A stretch of DNA of 64,000 bases, taken from the NCBI RefSeq assembly GCF_012911845.1, contig NZ_JAAXCU010000030.1:1-64000 (forward strand), read 5' to 3'. Of the stretch, positions 8,029 to 16,596 are shown piece by piece. This stretch comes from Bacillus sp. RO2 (GTDB taxonomy: Bacteria; Bacillota; Bacilli; Bacillales; Bacillaceae_I). A program made the translations under genes and the position numbers. Position 1 is the first letter of the stretch; the number at the start of each line of letters is the position of its first letter. The notes under the pieces were generated by a model. The model ran no database searches and was not told the DNA's origin. It saw nothing but the letters and a program-made list of their open reading frames with translations.

Positions 8029-9177
8029 ATAGAAACAACTAAGCGTTCTGGATTTTTTCTATTTATAAATAACACCGTCCTATTCATGTTGATCTTATTC
8101 ATTGTTATTTCTACCATTACAAGCCTTTTATCTACTAAACTCTCCTCTGAGTATATTGGCAATATATTAAGAAAGGTACAGTCTACTGAACTTTACCTAA
8201 ATGCCATTCAATCACAAAATCATTATCTGACAGGTAAGGATGTTGAAGTTCCCAAGCTCCCGATTTTGGAGTTAACGTTTGAACTCGCAACCAATTTAAA
8301 GCCTTATGATATCAGAAGTTTTCTAGGAAATGAGATTCCTGGTTTTTATGCTTATGACACCCAGTTCTACGTAGCAGGAAAAGGGACTGATTATACAGAT
8401 ATCCCGTTTGAATCAGTAGCACCAATGGAAGTATTGTTAAAGGAGAGAGAGATTGCGGAGGAAATGCTTCTTGTTGATGAAAAAGAGGATGAGCCAACCC
8501 CTGCACCGGAAAAGTCTATGGATGAAACCGTTGTGCATATCTATCAGTCTCATAGTTGGGAATCTTTCCTCCCGCTATTAAGGGGAGTAAGTGAACCGGA
8601 TGATGCAACGAGTAATAATCCTGAGGCCAATGTTATAGCAGTTGGAAAAATGCTCAAAAACGAACTTGCTGATAAAGGAATAAAAGCGAATCAGGATACA
8701 AGAAATGTTCCAAAGGACCTTGCTGCAAGAGGATGGAATTACAACCACTCCTATCAATATTCTAGAGAAACTGTGAAAGCTGCAATGACATTTAATAGTG
8801 ATGTGGAATTTTTAATTGATATTCACCGTGACGCTTTACGAAAAGACAAGACAACCGAAATGATAGATGGAAAAAGCTATGCTAGACTTTTGTTTGTGGT
8901 GGGGACAGCTCATAAAGGATATGAAAAAAATTTAGAATTTGCAGAACGAATCCATAATGCTATTGAGAAAAAGTATCCGGGTCTGAGCAGAGGAGTCATT
9001 CCTAAAGGGAAATCAACTGGAAATGGTTTATATAATCAGGATCTCTCCAACAGGGCCATTCTTTTAGAAGTTGGCGGGGTGGACAATAACCTGGAAGAGG
9101 CGCGTAACTCCATTAAGGCATTTGCAGATATTTATAGTGAAATTGTATGGGAGGAAAGGGAAGCAGGAGAGTTTTGA
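8029..9177 (+). CDS. spoIIP: SpoIIP-family spore peptidoglycan hydrolase, apparent ATA start
   Basis: About 382 aa. One membrane anchor (about 7-34) is followed by an extracellular SpoIIP domain. Family motifs are present in order: HSWESFLP (His175), a DIHRD (His266), GNGLYNQDLSNRA and LLEVGGVDN (Glu347). SpoIIP is an amidase and endopeptidase that works with SpoIID and SpoIIM in engulfment. It may be a second copy, because the usual spoIIP lies next to gpr. The strong site AAAGGAGGGG (8013-8022) points at ATA (8029), eight bases from GGAGG; no ATG, GTG or TTG is suitably placed. ATG at 7939 precedes a terminator and has no spacing from its AGAGG. A base change in an ATG is possible. Confidence 0.82.
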   Translation: METTKRSGFFLFINNTVLFMLILFIVISTITSLLSTKLSSEYIGNILRKVQSTELYLNAIQSQNHYLTGKDVEVPKLPILELTFELATNLKPYDIRSFLGNEIPGFYAYDTQFYVAGKGTDYTDIPFESVAPMEVLLKEREIAEEMLLVDEKEDEPTPAPEKSMDETVVHIYQSHSWESFLPLLRGVSEPDDATSNNPEANVIAVGKMLKNELADKGIKANQDTRNVPKDLAARGWNYNHSYQYSRETVKAAMTFNSDVEFLIDIHRDALRKDKTTEMIDGKSYARLLFVVGTAHKGYEKNLEFAERIHNAIEKKYPGLSRGVIPKGKSTGNGLYNQDLSNRAILLEVGGVDNNLEEARNSIKAFADIYSEIVWEEREAGEF

Positions 9178-9184
9178 TAAAGGA

Positions 9185-9346
9185 GTGAGTGGAATCAAAT
9201 ATGCATTTTTTTGGCTAGTAGTTATGTTTGTGGCTATTGTCATTTCGTTTAATTATTTTCACTGGATTGCTACATTAGCGTCTTTTTTGGCCGGTGTAAT
9301 CGTTATTTCTATATCATTGTTTGAGGATTTTTATATGGCAAAATAA
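9185..9346 (+). CDS. small two-helix membrane protein
   Basis: 53 aa, almost entirely two membrane helices. The start is uncertain: GTG at 9185 is in frame, but AAAGGA is only a base away, so translation may be coupled to the SpoIIP gene that ends eight bases upstream. No family is recognised. A G-U-rich terminator follows. Confidence 0.5.
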   Translation: MSGIKYAFFWLVVMFVAIVISFNYFHWIATLASFLAGVIVISISLFEDFYMAK

Positions 9347-9348
9347 AG

Positions 9349-9374
9349 GGGCGGATACTGTTCTGCTCTTTTTT
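9349..9374 (+). terminator. rho-independent terminator
   Basis: Stem GGGCGGA/TCTGCTC (two G-U pairs), six-base loop, TTTTTT. Confidence 0.7.
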
Positions 9375-9458
9375 GATTTTCAACGAGTTTGAGGTTTGGT
9401 TTTACCAAAAGCGGGGTTGGGTAATAAGATTTGTCTTTTTTGTGCAGCACAGATTATG

Positions 9459-9563
9459 CTTCTACACTTTAATCTCTACCTTCTACCTCGAATTTTCGAC
9501 CTTCTACATTTCCCGGACTAGCTTCTACATTTCCCAGCCGTACTTCTACCATAAATATCAAAT
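9459..9563. repeat. 21-bp periodic repeat, five units
   Basis: CTTCTAC recurs at 9459, 9480, 9501, 9522 and 9543, exactly 21 bp apart each time. The 14 bases between are variable, with ATTTCCC shared by units 3 and 4. It fills most of the 348-bp gap between the SpoIIP operon and the nucleotidyltransferase gene. Read on the plus strand it gives FYxxxST-like heptads; on the minus strand a 27-codon frame gives GNVExxx heptads. Neither frame has a convincing ribosome site. Function unknown. Confidence 0.8.
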
Positions 9564-9694
9564 TTTATACAATCAGGCTAATTTCTCTTAACTAACTTAA
9601 GATTCATATACGCTATTCCATCTCTGTTAAAGGAATTTACATATTTTTGTAGAAATAAAAATACAACAACCAGTTAGGAGATGATTTATTATGT

Positions 9695-10531
9695 GTGGGA
9701 TTTTTAACTAAACATGAACAAAGAGATGTTTGCTTGCCGACAGAACGGCAGAAATTGAGAGAGGCGATATACAAGGACTTAGTTCAAGACGCAAACATTC
9801 TAGCATTTTTCTACGGAGGTTCTCTTGCTAAAGGCAATGAAGACTTGTACTCCGATTTAGATCTTCGTATTGTTGTGGAGGACTCTGTCTATGAAACTTA
9901 TCGTTCCAATAAAAAAGAACGCGCAACAAACTGGGGTGATGTGTTATATTATGAAGATTTTCCGTGGGCAACATATTCCATCGCTCATTTTCGTTCTTTT
10001 ATAAAAGTGGACACATTTTATTACCGGCAATCTGATTTGCAACCTTCTCCTTATTTGAAGTACCTTTTGATTGAATATGATCCTAATAAGATTATCTCTC
10101 AGATAAGAGACAAGTCCCAATCAATAGACTATCAATTTTCAGAAGAAGAATTTGAAGTATGGCGAGGCAAGTTCTTTGCTTATCTGCATGAAGTATATCG
10201 AGGGGTTCAACGTGGTGAGTATAATTATGCTTTTCAGATGGTTAATTCCTTAAGCTATTCCATTGTAATCGGTTGGTATGTAGAAGCAGGTGAAGTTCCT
10301 AACTCATTTGGGGACTGGTCTAAAGTTGAAGGCCCGAGAAGTCCACTGAGTGGAGGGCAGCTGAGCCTACTAGAACAATGGGATACTAAATTGCGAGATG
10401 CGAAAGAATTGATTACTATTGCAAGGAGTCAGACAGAAGAGTTTATTCGAATCCATTGTGTTCTTGCTGAGAGAGTAGGTGCTCCAGTAAATCTAGACTT
10501 GCTACAAGAAATTATAGACAAAGTTTTATAA
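9695..10531 (+). CDS. nucleotidyltransferase (aminoglycoside adenylyltransferase-like)
   Basis: 278 aa. The N-terminal domain has GGSLAKGNEDLYSDLDLR, the G-S-x(n)-D-x-D signature of the DNA polymerase-beta fold nucleotidyltransferases. The rest is a helical substrate domain of the AadE/AAC-linked kind. It may adenylylate a small molecule; resistance to a drug is not shown. The start is GTG at 9695, about 14 bases from TTAGGAG; an ATG four bases upstream opens a six-codon frame ATG-TGT...TAA that overlaps the gene and could act as a tiny leader. It is flanked by repeats and a terminator, so it is monocistronic. Confidence 0.75.
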   Translation: MGFLTKHEQRDVCLPTERQKLREAIYKDLVQDANILAFFYGGSLAKGNEDLYSDLDLRIVVEDSVYETYRSNKKERATNWGDVLYYEDFPWATYSIAHFRSFIKVDTFYYRQSDLQPSPYLKYLLIEYDPNKIISQIRDKSQSIDYQFSEEEFEVWRGKFFAYLHEVYRGVQRGEYNYAFQMVNSLSYSIVIGWYVEAGEVPNSFGDWSKVEGPRSPLSGGQLSLLEQWDTKLRDAKELITIARSQTEEFIRIHCVLAERVGAPVNLDLLQEIIDKVL

Positions 10532-10550
10532 AAATAATAGCCACCAAATT

Positions 10551-10578
10551 GCAGCATGTGCTATAGCATGTTGCTTTT
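10551..10578 (+). terminator. rho-independent terminator
   Basis: Stem GCAGCATG/CATGTTGC (one G-U), 8-base loop, TTTT. Confidence 0.7.
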
Positions 10579-10673
10579 CTTACGTTTTAGGGAATAGTAT
10601 CTGTGAGCAATTCATTTGCTATCCATTTATGCATTTGCAATAATGCACACAAAAGTAAGGGAGAGTGTTATCG

Positions 10674-11318
10674 ATGAAAGTAACTGTAGTTGGAGCTAAC
10701 GGACAGATTGGAAAACAACTCGTGCATTTTTTAAAAAAGGAAGATGGATACACTCCTATCGCGATGGTACGGAAAGAAGAGCAAGCAGATAATTTTGCAA
10801 AAGAAGGTATTGAATCAGTATTGGCTGATTTGGAAGGTCCAGTAGATGATCTTGTGAAGGCTTTTAGTGGCAGTGATGCGGTGGTATTCACTGCAGGTTC
10901 TGGAGGAAGTACAGGATCAGATATGACATTATTGATTGACTTGGATGGAGCGGCGAAAACGGTGGAAGCAGCTGAAAAAGCTGGCATTTCCCGTTATGTA
11001 ATGGTAAGTGCATTTCAAGCTGACAATCGGGAAAACTGGAATGATGAGCTTCGTCCCTATTATGTCGCCAAACATTATGCGGATAAAGTGTTAATGGCGA
11101 GTGGCTTGGACTACACTATTGTACGACCAGGTGGTTTAGTCAATGATTCAGGTACTGGCAAGGTGGAAATTGGGGATAATATTGAACCTGGTTCCATCGG
11201 TAGAGAAGATGTGGCGAAAGTATTGCTTGCGGTATTGGGTGCAAAAAACACATATGGCGCTTCCTTTGACGTTGTTGGTGGTGACAAAAGTATAAAGGAT
11301 GCTGTGAGTGGCGTTTAA
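10674..11318 (+). CDS. yhfK: NAD(P)-binding atypical short-chain reductase, YhfK-like
   Basis: 214 aa. The Rossmann motif GANGQIG is at about 7-13, followed by VRKEEQ, FTAGSGGSTG, VSAFQADNRENWN, YYVAKHYADK and VRPGGL. These blocks are shared with B. subtilis YhfK, an atypical SDR whose substrate is unknown. YVAK supplies the Tyr/Lys-like pair. ATG at 10674 is eight bases from AAGGGAGAG; a GTG nine bases upstream overlaps that site. Cytosolic, single gene, with a terminator 9 bp after the stop. Confidence 0.85.
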   Translation: MKVTVVGANGQIGKQLVHFLKKEDGYTPIAMVRKEEQADNFAKEGIESVLADLEGPVDDLVKAFSGSDAVVFTAGSGGSTGSDMTLLIDLDGAAKTVEAAEKAGISRYVMVSAFQADNRENWNDELRPYYVAKHYADKVLMASGLDYTIVRPGGLVNDSGTGKVEIGDNIEPGSIGREDVAKVLLAVLGAKNTYGASFDVVGGDKSIKDAVSGV

Positions 11319-11326
11319 TTAAGTAA

Positions 11327-11357
11327 AAGACTGTCTCAATGGATGAGGCAGTCTTTT
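11327..11357 (+). terminator. rho-independent terminator
   Basis: Stem AAGACTGTCTCA/TGAGGCAGTCTT with one mismatch, then TTTT. Confidence 0.8.
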
Positions 11358-11458
11358 GTGTGCTACATAGCGCATCGAGTTAGAGGGTGAAAAATAATAC
11401 GGGTTCATATTGTCAAACAGATGGGGCAACATACTCCTTTATACCACATTATCATTCT

Positions 11459-12541
11459 TTAATTTTTCCTAAAAAAGCCTACCAGCCATATCAATAAAGG
11501 AAAGCCTAATCCGAAAATTAACGTATACAATTCAAAAACCGGTGTAAATTCAATTAAGTATGAAGAGTTTGGAAAAATAATTAAAGATAAGACAAAGAGG
11601 ATGATTCCTATGGGAAAGGTCAAGCGTTTGTAATCTCTAATTTGTAATGTCTGAGCAAGCCCTGACGTGCAAACATAAGTAAGAATGGTTAGCTTAATAA
11701 AAACAGTTATAAACCAAATTAATGCCATCATTGCTTCAATCCGCTGAAAGAATTCACCGATATTTATTCCTTTTGTCAAGTCATAGCTTGGGTAGACACT
11801 TCTTGTTGTTTCATTCACTCCCATCACTAGCACAGAAAGCATGGATACAATAATTAGTATTCCCCCTCCTATCAACGTTCCGAGTAAAAATCCACTTTTC
11901 CTATTTTCAGGTTTATTCGTATAAGGAATGATCATTAAGAAGACAATCAATTCCAAGAAAGGAAAGGTGAGCAGTGAAATAGATGCTCTAAAGATAGGTA
12001 TAAACCCAAATTCATATACAGGCTGTATGTTTTGAATTTCCATCTTAGGAGAAATAGTGAAAAATAGAACCAAAAACAGGATGATGAGGAATGGCAGAAA
12101 CACTTCCGATGCTCGTGCAAAAACCTCTAGGCCTAGTCGAACAGCATAGAGTACTACTGCCAGAAAAAGAATAAGAATAGCATCAATCGGTGTTTCCACT
12201 ATCATTACAGTTGTCATAAAATCTCCGATATCTCTTAATACAAAACTAGCCAATAATAAGGTGAAACAGGTAAAAAATATAAGAGACACCGTTTTTCCAA
12301 GCCACTTTCCCAATAGTACCTCTAAGTATTGTGCTAGGTTTAACCCATTAAATCTTTGCGCAATCGAGCAGTAAAGCAATACAGTCAGAAGACCCATTCC
12401 CAAACCAAGGATTCCTGCAATCCAACTGTCTTGTTTTGCGCTAGATGCTAAAATGGAAGGGATTATTAATATAGCGGTACCAATAGTATATAGGGCGACT
12501 AAAATCGTAAATTGTCTATTGCTTATTTTCCCTCTTTCCAT
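11459..12541 (-). CDS. spore germinant receptor subunit B (GerAB/GerKB family)
   Basis: 360 aa with ten predicted membrane segments, the APC-type permease fold of GerAB-like B subunits, which form the germinant-binding subunit in the spore inner membrane. It starts MERGKISNRQFTILVALYTIGT, a typical Ger B N-terminus. AAAGAGGG precedes the ATG. It is the last gene of the minus-strand operon A-C-small-B and begins 66 bp after the small gene. The putative SigG promoter ahead of the A gene implies expression in the forespore. The germinant is unknown. Confidence 0.9.
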   Translation of the reverse strand: MERGKISNRQFTILVALYTIGTAILIIPSILASSAKQDSWIAGILGLGMGLLTVLLYCSIAQRFNGLNLAQYLEVLLGKWLGKTVSLIFFTCFTLLLASFVLRDIGDFMTTVMIVETPIDAILILFLAVVLYAVRLGLEVFARASEVFLPFLIILFLVLFFTISPKMEIQNIQPVYEFGFIPIFRASISLLTFPFLELIVFLMIIPYTNKPENRKSGFLLGTLIGGGILIIVSMLSVLVMGVNETTRSVYPSYDLTKGINIGEFFQRIEAMMALIWFITVFIKLTILTYVCTSGLAQTLQIRDYKRLTFPIGIILFVLSLIIFPNSSYLIEFTPVFELYTLIFGLGFPLLIWLVGFFRKN

Positions 12542-12607
12542 TGAATCCCTCTTTAATTTAGATTATATTCATTCACGAAAATAGTACGAATCTCAACTTA
12601 ATAACAT

Positions 12608-12850
12608 TCAAAAATTTAATATTTTTTTACTTAATGGTTCTAGTAACACTTTTATCAAGTCCAACGGGGTGGGAATTTGGTAATTCAGTCCATATATAAT
12701 CCACAATGAAAAACCGATACTTAACAGAATAACAAATATCCAGAATTCCTTTTTGTTCTGTTTCCTTTTTTTCCACAATATTTTTCCGTCTAAGCTGATT
12801 ATAAGAAGGGTTGATGCTATTGCAATAATGATGCTCCACATTATTTTCAC
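12608..12850 (-). CDS. small membrane protein of the ger operon (D-subunit-like)
   Basis: 80 aa: an N-terminal helix (about 3-20), a basic loop KKRKQNKKEF, and a second helix, then a short hydrophobic tail. Two-helix D proteins of this size accompany some GerA-family operons and modulate receptor function, which fits the position. The GTG start overlaps the stop of the C gene (GTGA), so translation is probably coupled. It could also start at the internal ATG at codon 4. Confidence 0.7.
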   Translation of the reverse strand: MKIMWSIIIAIASTLLIISLDGKILWKKRKQNKKEFWIFVILLSIGFSLWIIYGLNYQIPTPLDLIKVLLEPLSKKILNF

Positions 12851-14052
12851 CCCTCTAATTCATTAATAAAGGAATTCGTTCTTTTGCCAAATTTTCTGAT
12901 GGACACTTCCACTTCGATATTTACTCTCATATCTGAAAAATGTTCATCCCAATTGTTTTTCACGGTTTTCCAGTATTTCGGATCCGACCGATGCATGTCT
13001 AGTCCAAAACCGAATATATCTAGGGCATAACCTTTTTGTGCAACGTGGATTGACTGCATCATGACGTCTTTTATATCTTTTTCCGTTAGCTTTTCGAGGT
13101 CTTTAATAGTTTTTTGTTTGGTTAAATCCACAGGACAACTTATTTCACCAATGTTGCCCTCCGCTTTTAAAGTAAGATTCATTTCTGGATGGTTTGCTTT
13201 TACGTTGCTCTTTCTTTTTTGGCTTGTCCGAAGTAACTCAATGGAAACGTGACCATTTTCTCCACCAGGGCAGGGAACTACCACGATTGTACTTTTTACG
13301 TTGCCATTTATATAATTAACTCCTTTGCTTTCATCTTCGCTTAACCACCCTTGTAGTTTGTCTTTGTCAAAGATAGAAAAGCTTGTAAAACGTAAGCGGG
13401 CAGGAGGGTCGCTTGATTGTACATTTTCCATCAATTTTCCTGACTGGTAGTCTCCTATAATTTCAATGCCTGTAATGACAGGTTGTTTGCCTGGAACAAC
13501 CAACTCTTCAATCAACTCTCCAAGTGTAACTGCCAAGGTTGGAGCCCAAACATCTTGTGAAGTTTCTAACTTGATAAACATGTTTTGAGCAGGTATTTTT
13601 TCTACTGGTGGCATAACAGATAATATGTCTGCAGCTTTCGAATTTTTCGCTATCAATATATAAAAATCTGAACGCATTTCTTGATCTCGCACTAAAAGAT
13701 CGAGTGATTTGCTGAATCCTTCTTTTGCTAACTCTTCTCCTATTACGAGAACACGTAGGTGAGGATAGAAGGTTTTACGTGGTGCTGTCGTTGTTAGTTT
13801 TCTAATCGCTTCAAAAATTGTTGCTCCTTTTTCTCGATATACCACAACAGGAGCCCTTGTACCACTGCCTTGGAGATTAGAGATTTCTGCAGGATTTACT
13901 AATTGTACCGTTGCAACGAATTGTTCCCCCTCTTTATCTATCCCCATTGCGACAGCTATCCCAAGTTCACCTAATTCCCTGTTATTCCAACACCCTGATG
14001 AGAAAAGAAGAAAAGGAATGGAAAATAGAATAAAAAAAACACTTTTTTTCAT
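12847..14052 (-). CDS. spore germinant receptor lipoprotein subunit C (Ger(x)C)
   Basis: 401 aa. Signal peptide with lipobox and Cys21 (FSSGCWNNRELGELGIAVAMGID), the classic Ger(x)C beginning; prelipoprotein processing would anchor it outside the spore inner membrane. Three mixed domains follow, ending in the C-terminal KNNWDEHF...VNIEVEVSIRKFG region typical of GerAC. It starts at the overlap TAATG with the A gene and overlaps the small gene by four bases, so three genes are translationally coupled. Confidence 0.92.
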   Translation of the reverse strand: MKKSVFFILFSIPFLLFSSGCWNNRELGELGIAVAMGIDKEGEQFVATVQLVNPAEISNLQGSGTRAPVVVYREKGATIFEAIRKLTTTAPRKTFYPHLRVLVIGEELAKEGFSKSLDLLVRDQEMRSDFYILIAKNSKAADILSVMPPVEKIPAQNMFIKLETSQDVWAPTLAVTLGELIEELVVPGKQPVITGIEIIGDYQSGKLMENVQSSDPPARLRFTSFSIFDKDKLQGWLSEDESKGVNYINGNVKSTIVVVPCPGGENGHVSIELLRTSQKRKSNVKANHPEMNLTLKAEGNIGEISCPVDLTKQKTIKDLEKLTEKDIKDVMMQSIHVAQKGYALDIFGFGLDMHRSDPKYWKTVKNNWDEHFSDMRVNIEVEVSIRKFGKRTNSFINELEG

Positions 14053-15656
14053 TAACCTTCACTCCTTTGTCCAAGTTGACTATTCTTCTTGGTAACTTCA
14101 TTTTCTCTGATGGAATTTTGTTTACTGACAAGTCTAGGCCTGGTATACCTTTTCCAAGTTGGCATTCTCCATAATGTATCTTTTTGATCTTCCTTTACAA
14201 ACGGAGCAATTGGAGTCAGGAAAGGTACTCCAAAAGACCGAAGACTGCATAGGTGGAGGGTAAGGAAAAACAATCCTATCGTAATACCGTATAATCCGAA
14301 AGTAGCGGCAAATATGATAAAACCAAAACGGAGAATCCTAATGGATATACCCATGCTAAAAGAAGGTAGGATGAAATTGGATATGGCAGTGATAGAGACG
14401 ACAATAACCATGGTCGCAGAAACAATTCCTGCTTCTACGGCGGTTTGTCCTATAACCAATGCACCTACAATAGATACAGTCTGGCCAATTGCTTTTGGTA
14501 GTCTTAGACCTGCCTCCCTAAGTATTTCTAGGGTGACCTCCATCAATAGTGCCTCAATAACAGCAGGAAAAGGCACTCCTTCTCGTTGTGCGGCCAAATC
14601 AATCAATAACGTAGTAGGAAGCATTTCCTGATGAAAATTTATTAATGCAATATAAAGTGATGGACCTAGCAACGAAACAAAGAAAGCTAACACCCGGAGC
14701 ATCCTTAACAGTGTTGCAATATCCCATCTCTGATAGTAGTCTTCTGCCGATTGAAAAAATTGAGTAAACAAAGCAGGTGCCAATAAAACAAAGGGTGTGC
14801 CGTCTACAAAAATTGCTACTCTCCCTTCTAGTAGTCCTGCAGCGATAACATCGGGACGTTCCGTATTATAGAGAGTGGGAAAAGGGGTGTATGTTTCATC
14901 CTCAATCAGCTCTTCTATATAGCTGCTTTCCAAAATGGAATCTATCTCAATTCGTTTGATCCGACTTCGAACTTCTTCCACAATTTTCTCATTTGTAATT
15001 CCTTCTATATGAACAATAGCAATATCAGTTTTTGTTATCTTGCCAACTTGGAGTTCTTCAATTCTTAGGGAGGAATCCTTTATCTTTCTGCGAACAAGTG
15101 AAGTGTTTGTGCGTAAGGTTTCGGTAAATGATTCTTTCGGTCCTCTTACCACATTTTCTGTGGAAGACTCGGTGACCCCTCTTTCCTTCCAACCACTGAC
15201 ATTTATTTTGAGCCCAGAAGTTACCCCATCTATTAGCAGTATTGCCCCTCCACAAAGAATGGCACTTTCCATATCCTGAAGCTGATACAATTCTGTTGTT
15301 TCTGCAATGGGAATGGATGTGTTTTTTAAAAGTGTTGCAACATCGTCCTTGTCTAATGAATCTAAAGTTACTTGGCTGTCTTTCATCTGAAACATGAAGG
15401 CATCCAAAAGATCATCCATCATTTGTCTATCTACAAGTCCATCTAAATAAATCATACCTATTTGAAGCTTTTTATCTTCTCCAAATTTAATTTTTCTAAT
15501 GACCAAATCAGAACTATTTCCATATAAATCCTTAAAAGTAGCCAGATTCCGCTCTAAATTTTCATGTAACGCTGAAGAGTCGAGGTTTTTTTGCGGTAAT
15601 TCCATTTGGTCATTTATAGATGTTGATTTTCTGGATTTTTTCTTGAAGAAGGACAT
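14052..15656 (-). CDS. spore germinant receptor subunit A (GerAA/GerKA family)
   Basis: 534 aa from ATG at 15656. A long hydrophilic N-terminal region (about 1-280) is followed by four to five membrane helices and a basic tail, as in GerAA-type proteins; recent structural work in the field shows A subunits form an ion channel. EGVPFPAVIEALLMEVTLEILREAGLRLP and the preceding TTLLIDLAAQR are family hallmarks. A TTG 12 codons upstream is two bases from TAGGA and lies at the promoter -10, so the ATG behind CTGGAG is favoured. First gene of the operon. Confidence 0.92.
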   Translation of the reverse strand: MSFFKKKSRKSTSINDQMELPQKNLDSSALHENLERNLATFKDLYGNSSDLVIRKIKFGEDKKLQIGMIYLDGLVDRQMMDDLLDAFMFQMKDSQVTLDSLDKDDVATLLKNTSIPIAETTELYQLQDMESAILCGGAILLIDGVTSGLKINVSGWKERGVTESSTENVVRGPKESFTETLRTNTSLVRRKIKDSSLRIEELQVGKITKTDIAIVHIEGITNEKIVEEVRSRIKRIEIDSILESSYIEELIEDETYTPFPTLYNTERPDVIAAGLLEGRVAIFVDGTPFVLLAPALFTQFFQSAEDYYQRWDIATLLRMLRVLAFFVSLLGPSLYIALINFHQEMLPTTLLIDLAAQREGVPFPAVIEALLMEVTLEILREAGLRLPKAIGQTVSIVGALVIGQTAVEAGIVSATMVIVVSITAISNFILPSFSMGISIRILRFGFIIFAATFGLYGITIGLFFLTLHLCSLRSFGVPFLTPIAPFVKEDQKDTLWRMPTWKRYTRPRLVSKQNSIRENEVTKKNSQLGQRSEG

Positions 15657-15681
15657 AGAAATCGCTCCAGGGTTTTTTTTG

Positions 15682-15711
15682 TAGTTTGCCAAAATCCTAC
15701 CGAATTATTCA
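15682..15711 (-). promoter_or_regulatory. SigG-like promoter of the ger operon
   Basis: Minus strand: TGAATA (15711-15706), 17-bp spacer, CAAACTA (15688-15682). Compared with the forespore SigG consensus (GHATR and CATNHTA) there is one mismatch. It places the transcript start just upstream of the chosen ATG. Confidence 0.6.
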
Positions 15712-15881
15712 TAGAAATTAGCAAGTTTCATTTTCTGTGTTCATGGAAATTCCACAAAATTTATGACCACACATTAAATGCTTTTTGAATTGAATTATTA
15801 ATTCTCCAAAAATAGTAAACATAATCTATCACTATTCCGTCTAATATATAGATGACGATAAAAGAAAAAGGAATAATGAAG

Positions 15882-16460
15882 ATGAAAACAAAAAAGAGAG
15901 TGACATTTGTGTTGAAAATGGTTGCTGTTGCCCTGGCAATTTACGTCATCATCGTCCATTCCCTTATCTATCAAACTGCTAAGCAAGAACCCCCAAAAGG
16001 TGTAGATTACCTGATTGTCCTTGGCGCAAGAGTGAAGGGAGAAATGATGACGAAGGCCCTATTGTTCAGAGTGGAAGCAGCGCTTGAGTACCTTGATGAA
16101 AATCCAAACACGAAAGTCATTGCATCAGGCGGTCAGGGACCTGGAGAGGATATTACAGAAGCTGAGGCAATGAGGAGATTTTTTGTTGCTAATGGGATTG
16201 AAGAGGATAGGATCATTTTGGAAGACCGATCGACCACCACTTTTGAAAATTTATCTTTTTCGAAAGCACTGTTGGAAGAAGGGGCTTCTGTTGCCATTGT
16301 AAGCAATGATTTTCATATGTATCGGGCATCCGTTATAGGAAAAAGACTGGGCTATCCTGAGGTACACACACTTGCTGGGAAGACTCCTACCATTGCAATT
16401 TTTAAGTTATGGTCACGGGAGTATTTTGCAGTAGCAAAGACGTGGTTGGTTGATAAGTAG
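15882..16460 (+). CDS. YdcF/DUF218 family membrane-anchored protein
   Basis: 192 aa. An N-terminal basic segment and single membrane helix (about 8-25) are followed by the DUF218 domain: YLIVLGARVKG, ASGGQGPGEDITEAEAM, ILEDRSTTTFENLSF, and IVSNDFHMYRA. These are the hallmarks of YdcF/SanA-type proteins, which are linked to envelope integrity and may bind nucleotides or act on glycolipids; the reaction is not settled. ATG at 15882 is nine bases from AAAAAGGA; an ATG at 15876 is three bases away and another at 15852 has no site. Divergent from the ger operon. Confidence 0.82.
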   Translation: MKTKKRVTFVLKMVAVALAIYVIIVHSLIYQTAKQEPPKGVDYLIVLGARVKGEMMTKALLFRVEAALEYLDENPNTKVIASGGQGPGEDITEAEAMRRFFVANGIEEDRIILEDRSTTTFENLSFSKALLEEGASVAIVSNDFHMYRASVIGKRLGYPEVHTLAGKTPTIAIFKLWSREYFAVAKTWLVDK

Positions 16461-16518
16461 TAGAAGATGTAATGGACCATAAACTTGTAGTAAGTAAAGC
16501 AATCATAAATCCCTGCTG

Positions 16519-16544
16519 AAACCTCCATAAAAGGAGGTTTTTTC
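16519..16544 (+). terminator. rho-independent terminator
   Basis: AAACCTCC/GGAGGTTT with 6-base loop and TTTT. Confidence 0.9.
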
Positions 16545-16596
16545 TATGTACACTTTCCTATATAATAAGCAGTACTAGAAATAATGAGGTGACAGC

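Noticed and set aside
9373-9591. 72-codon frame over the 21-bp repeat
   Set aside because: It starts in the T-run of a terminator, has no ribosome site, and its sequence follows from the DNA repeat.
9695-10531. Aminoglycoside resistance gene
   Set aside because: Only the generic nucleotidyltransferase motif is visible; the drug target is not supported.
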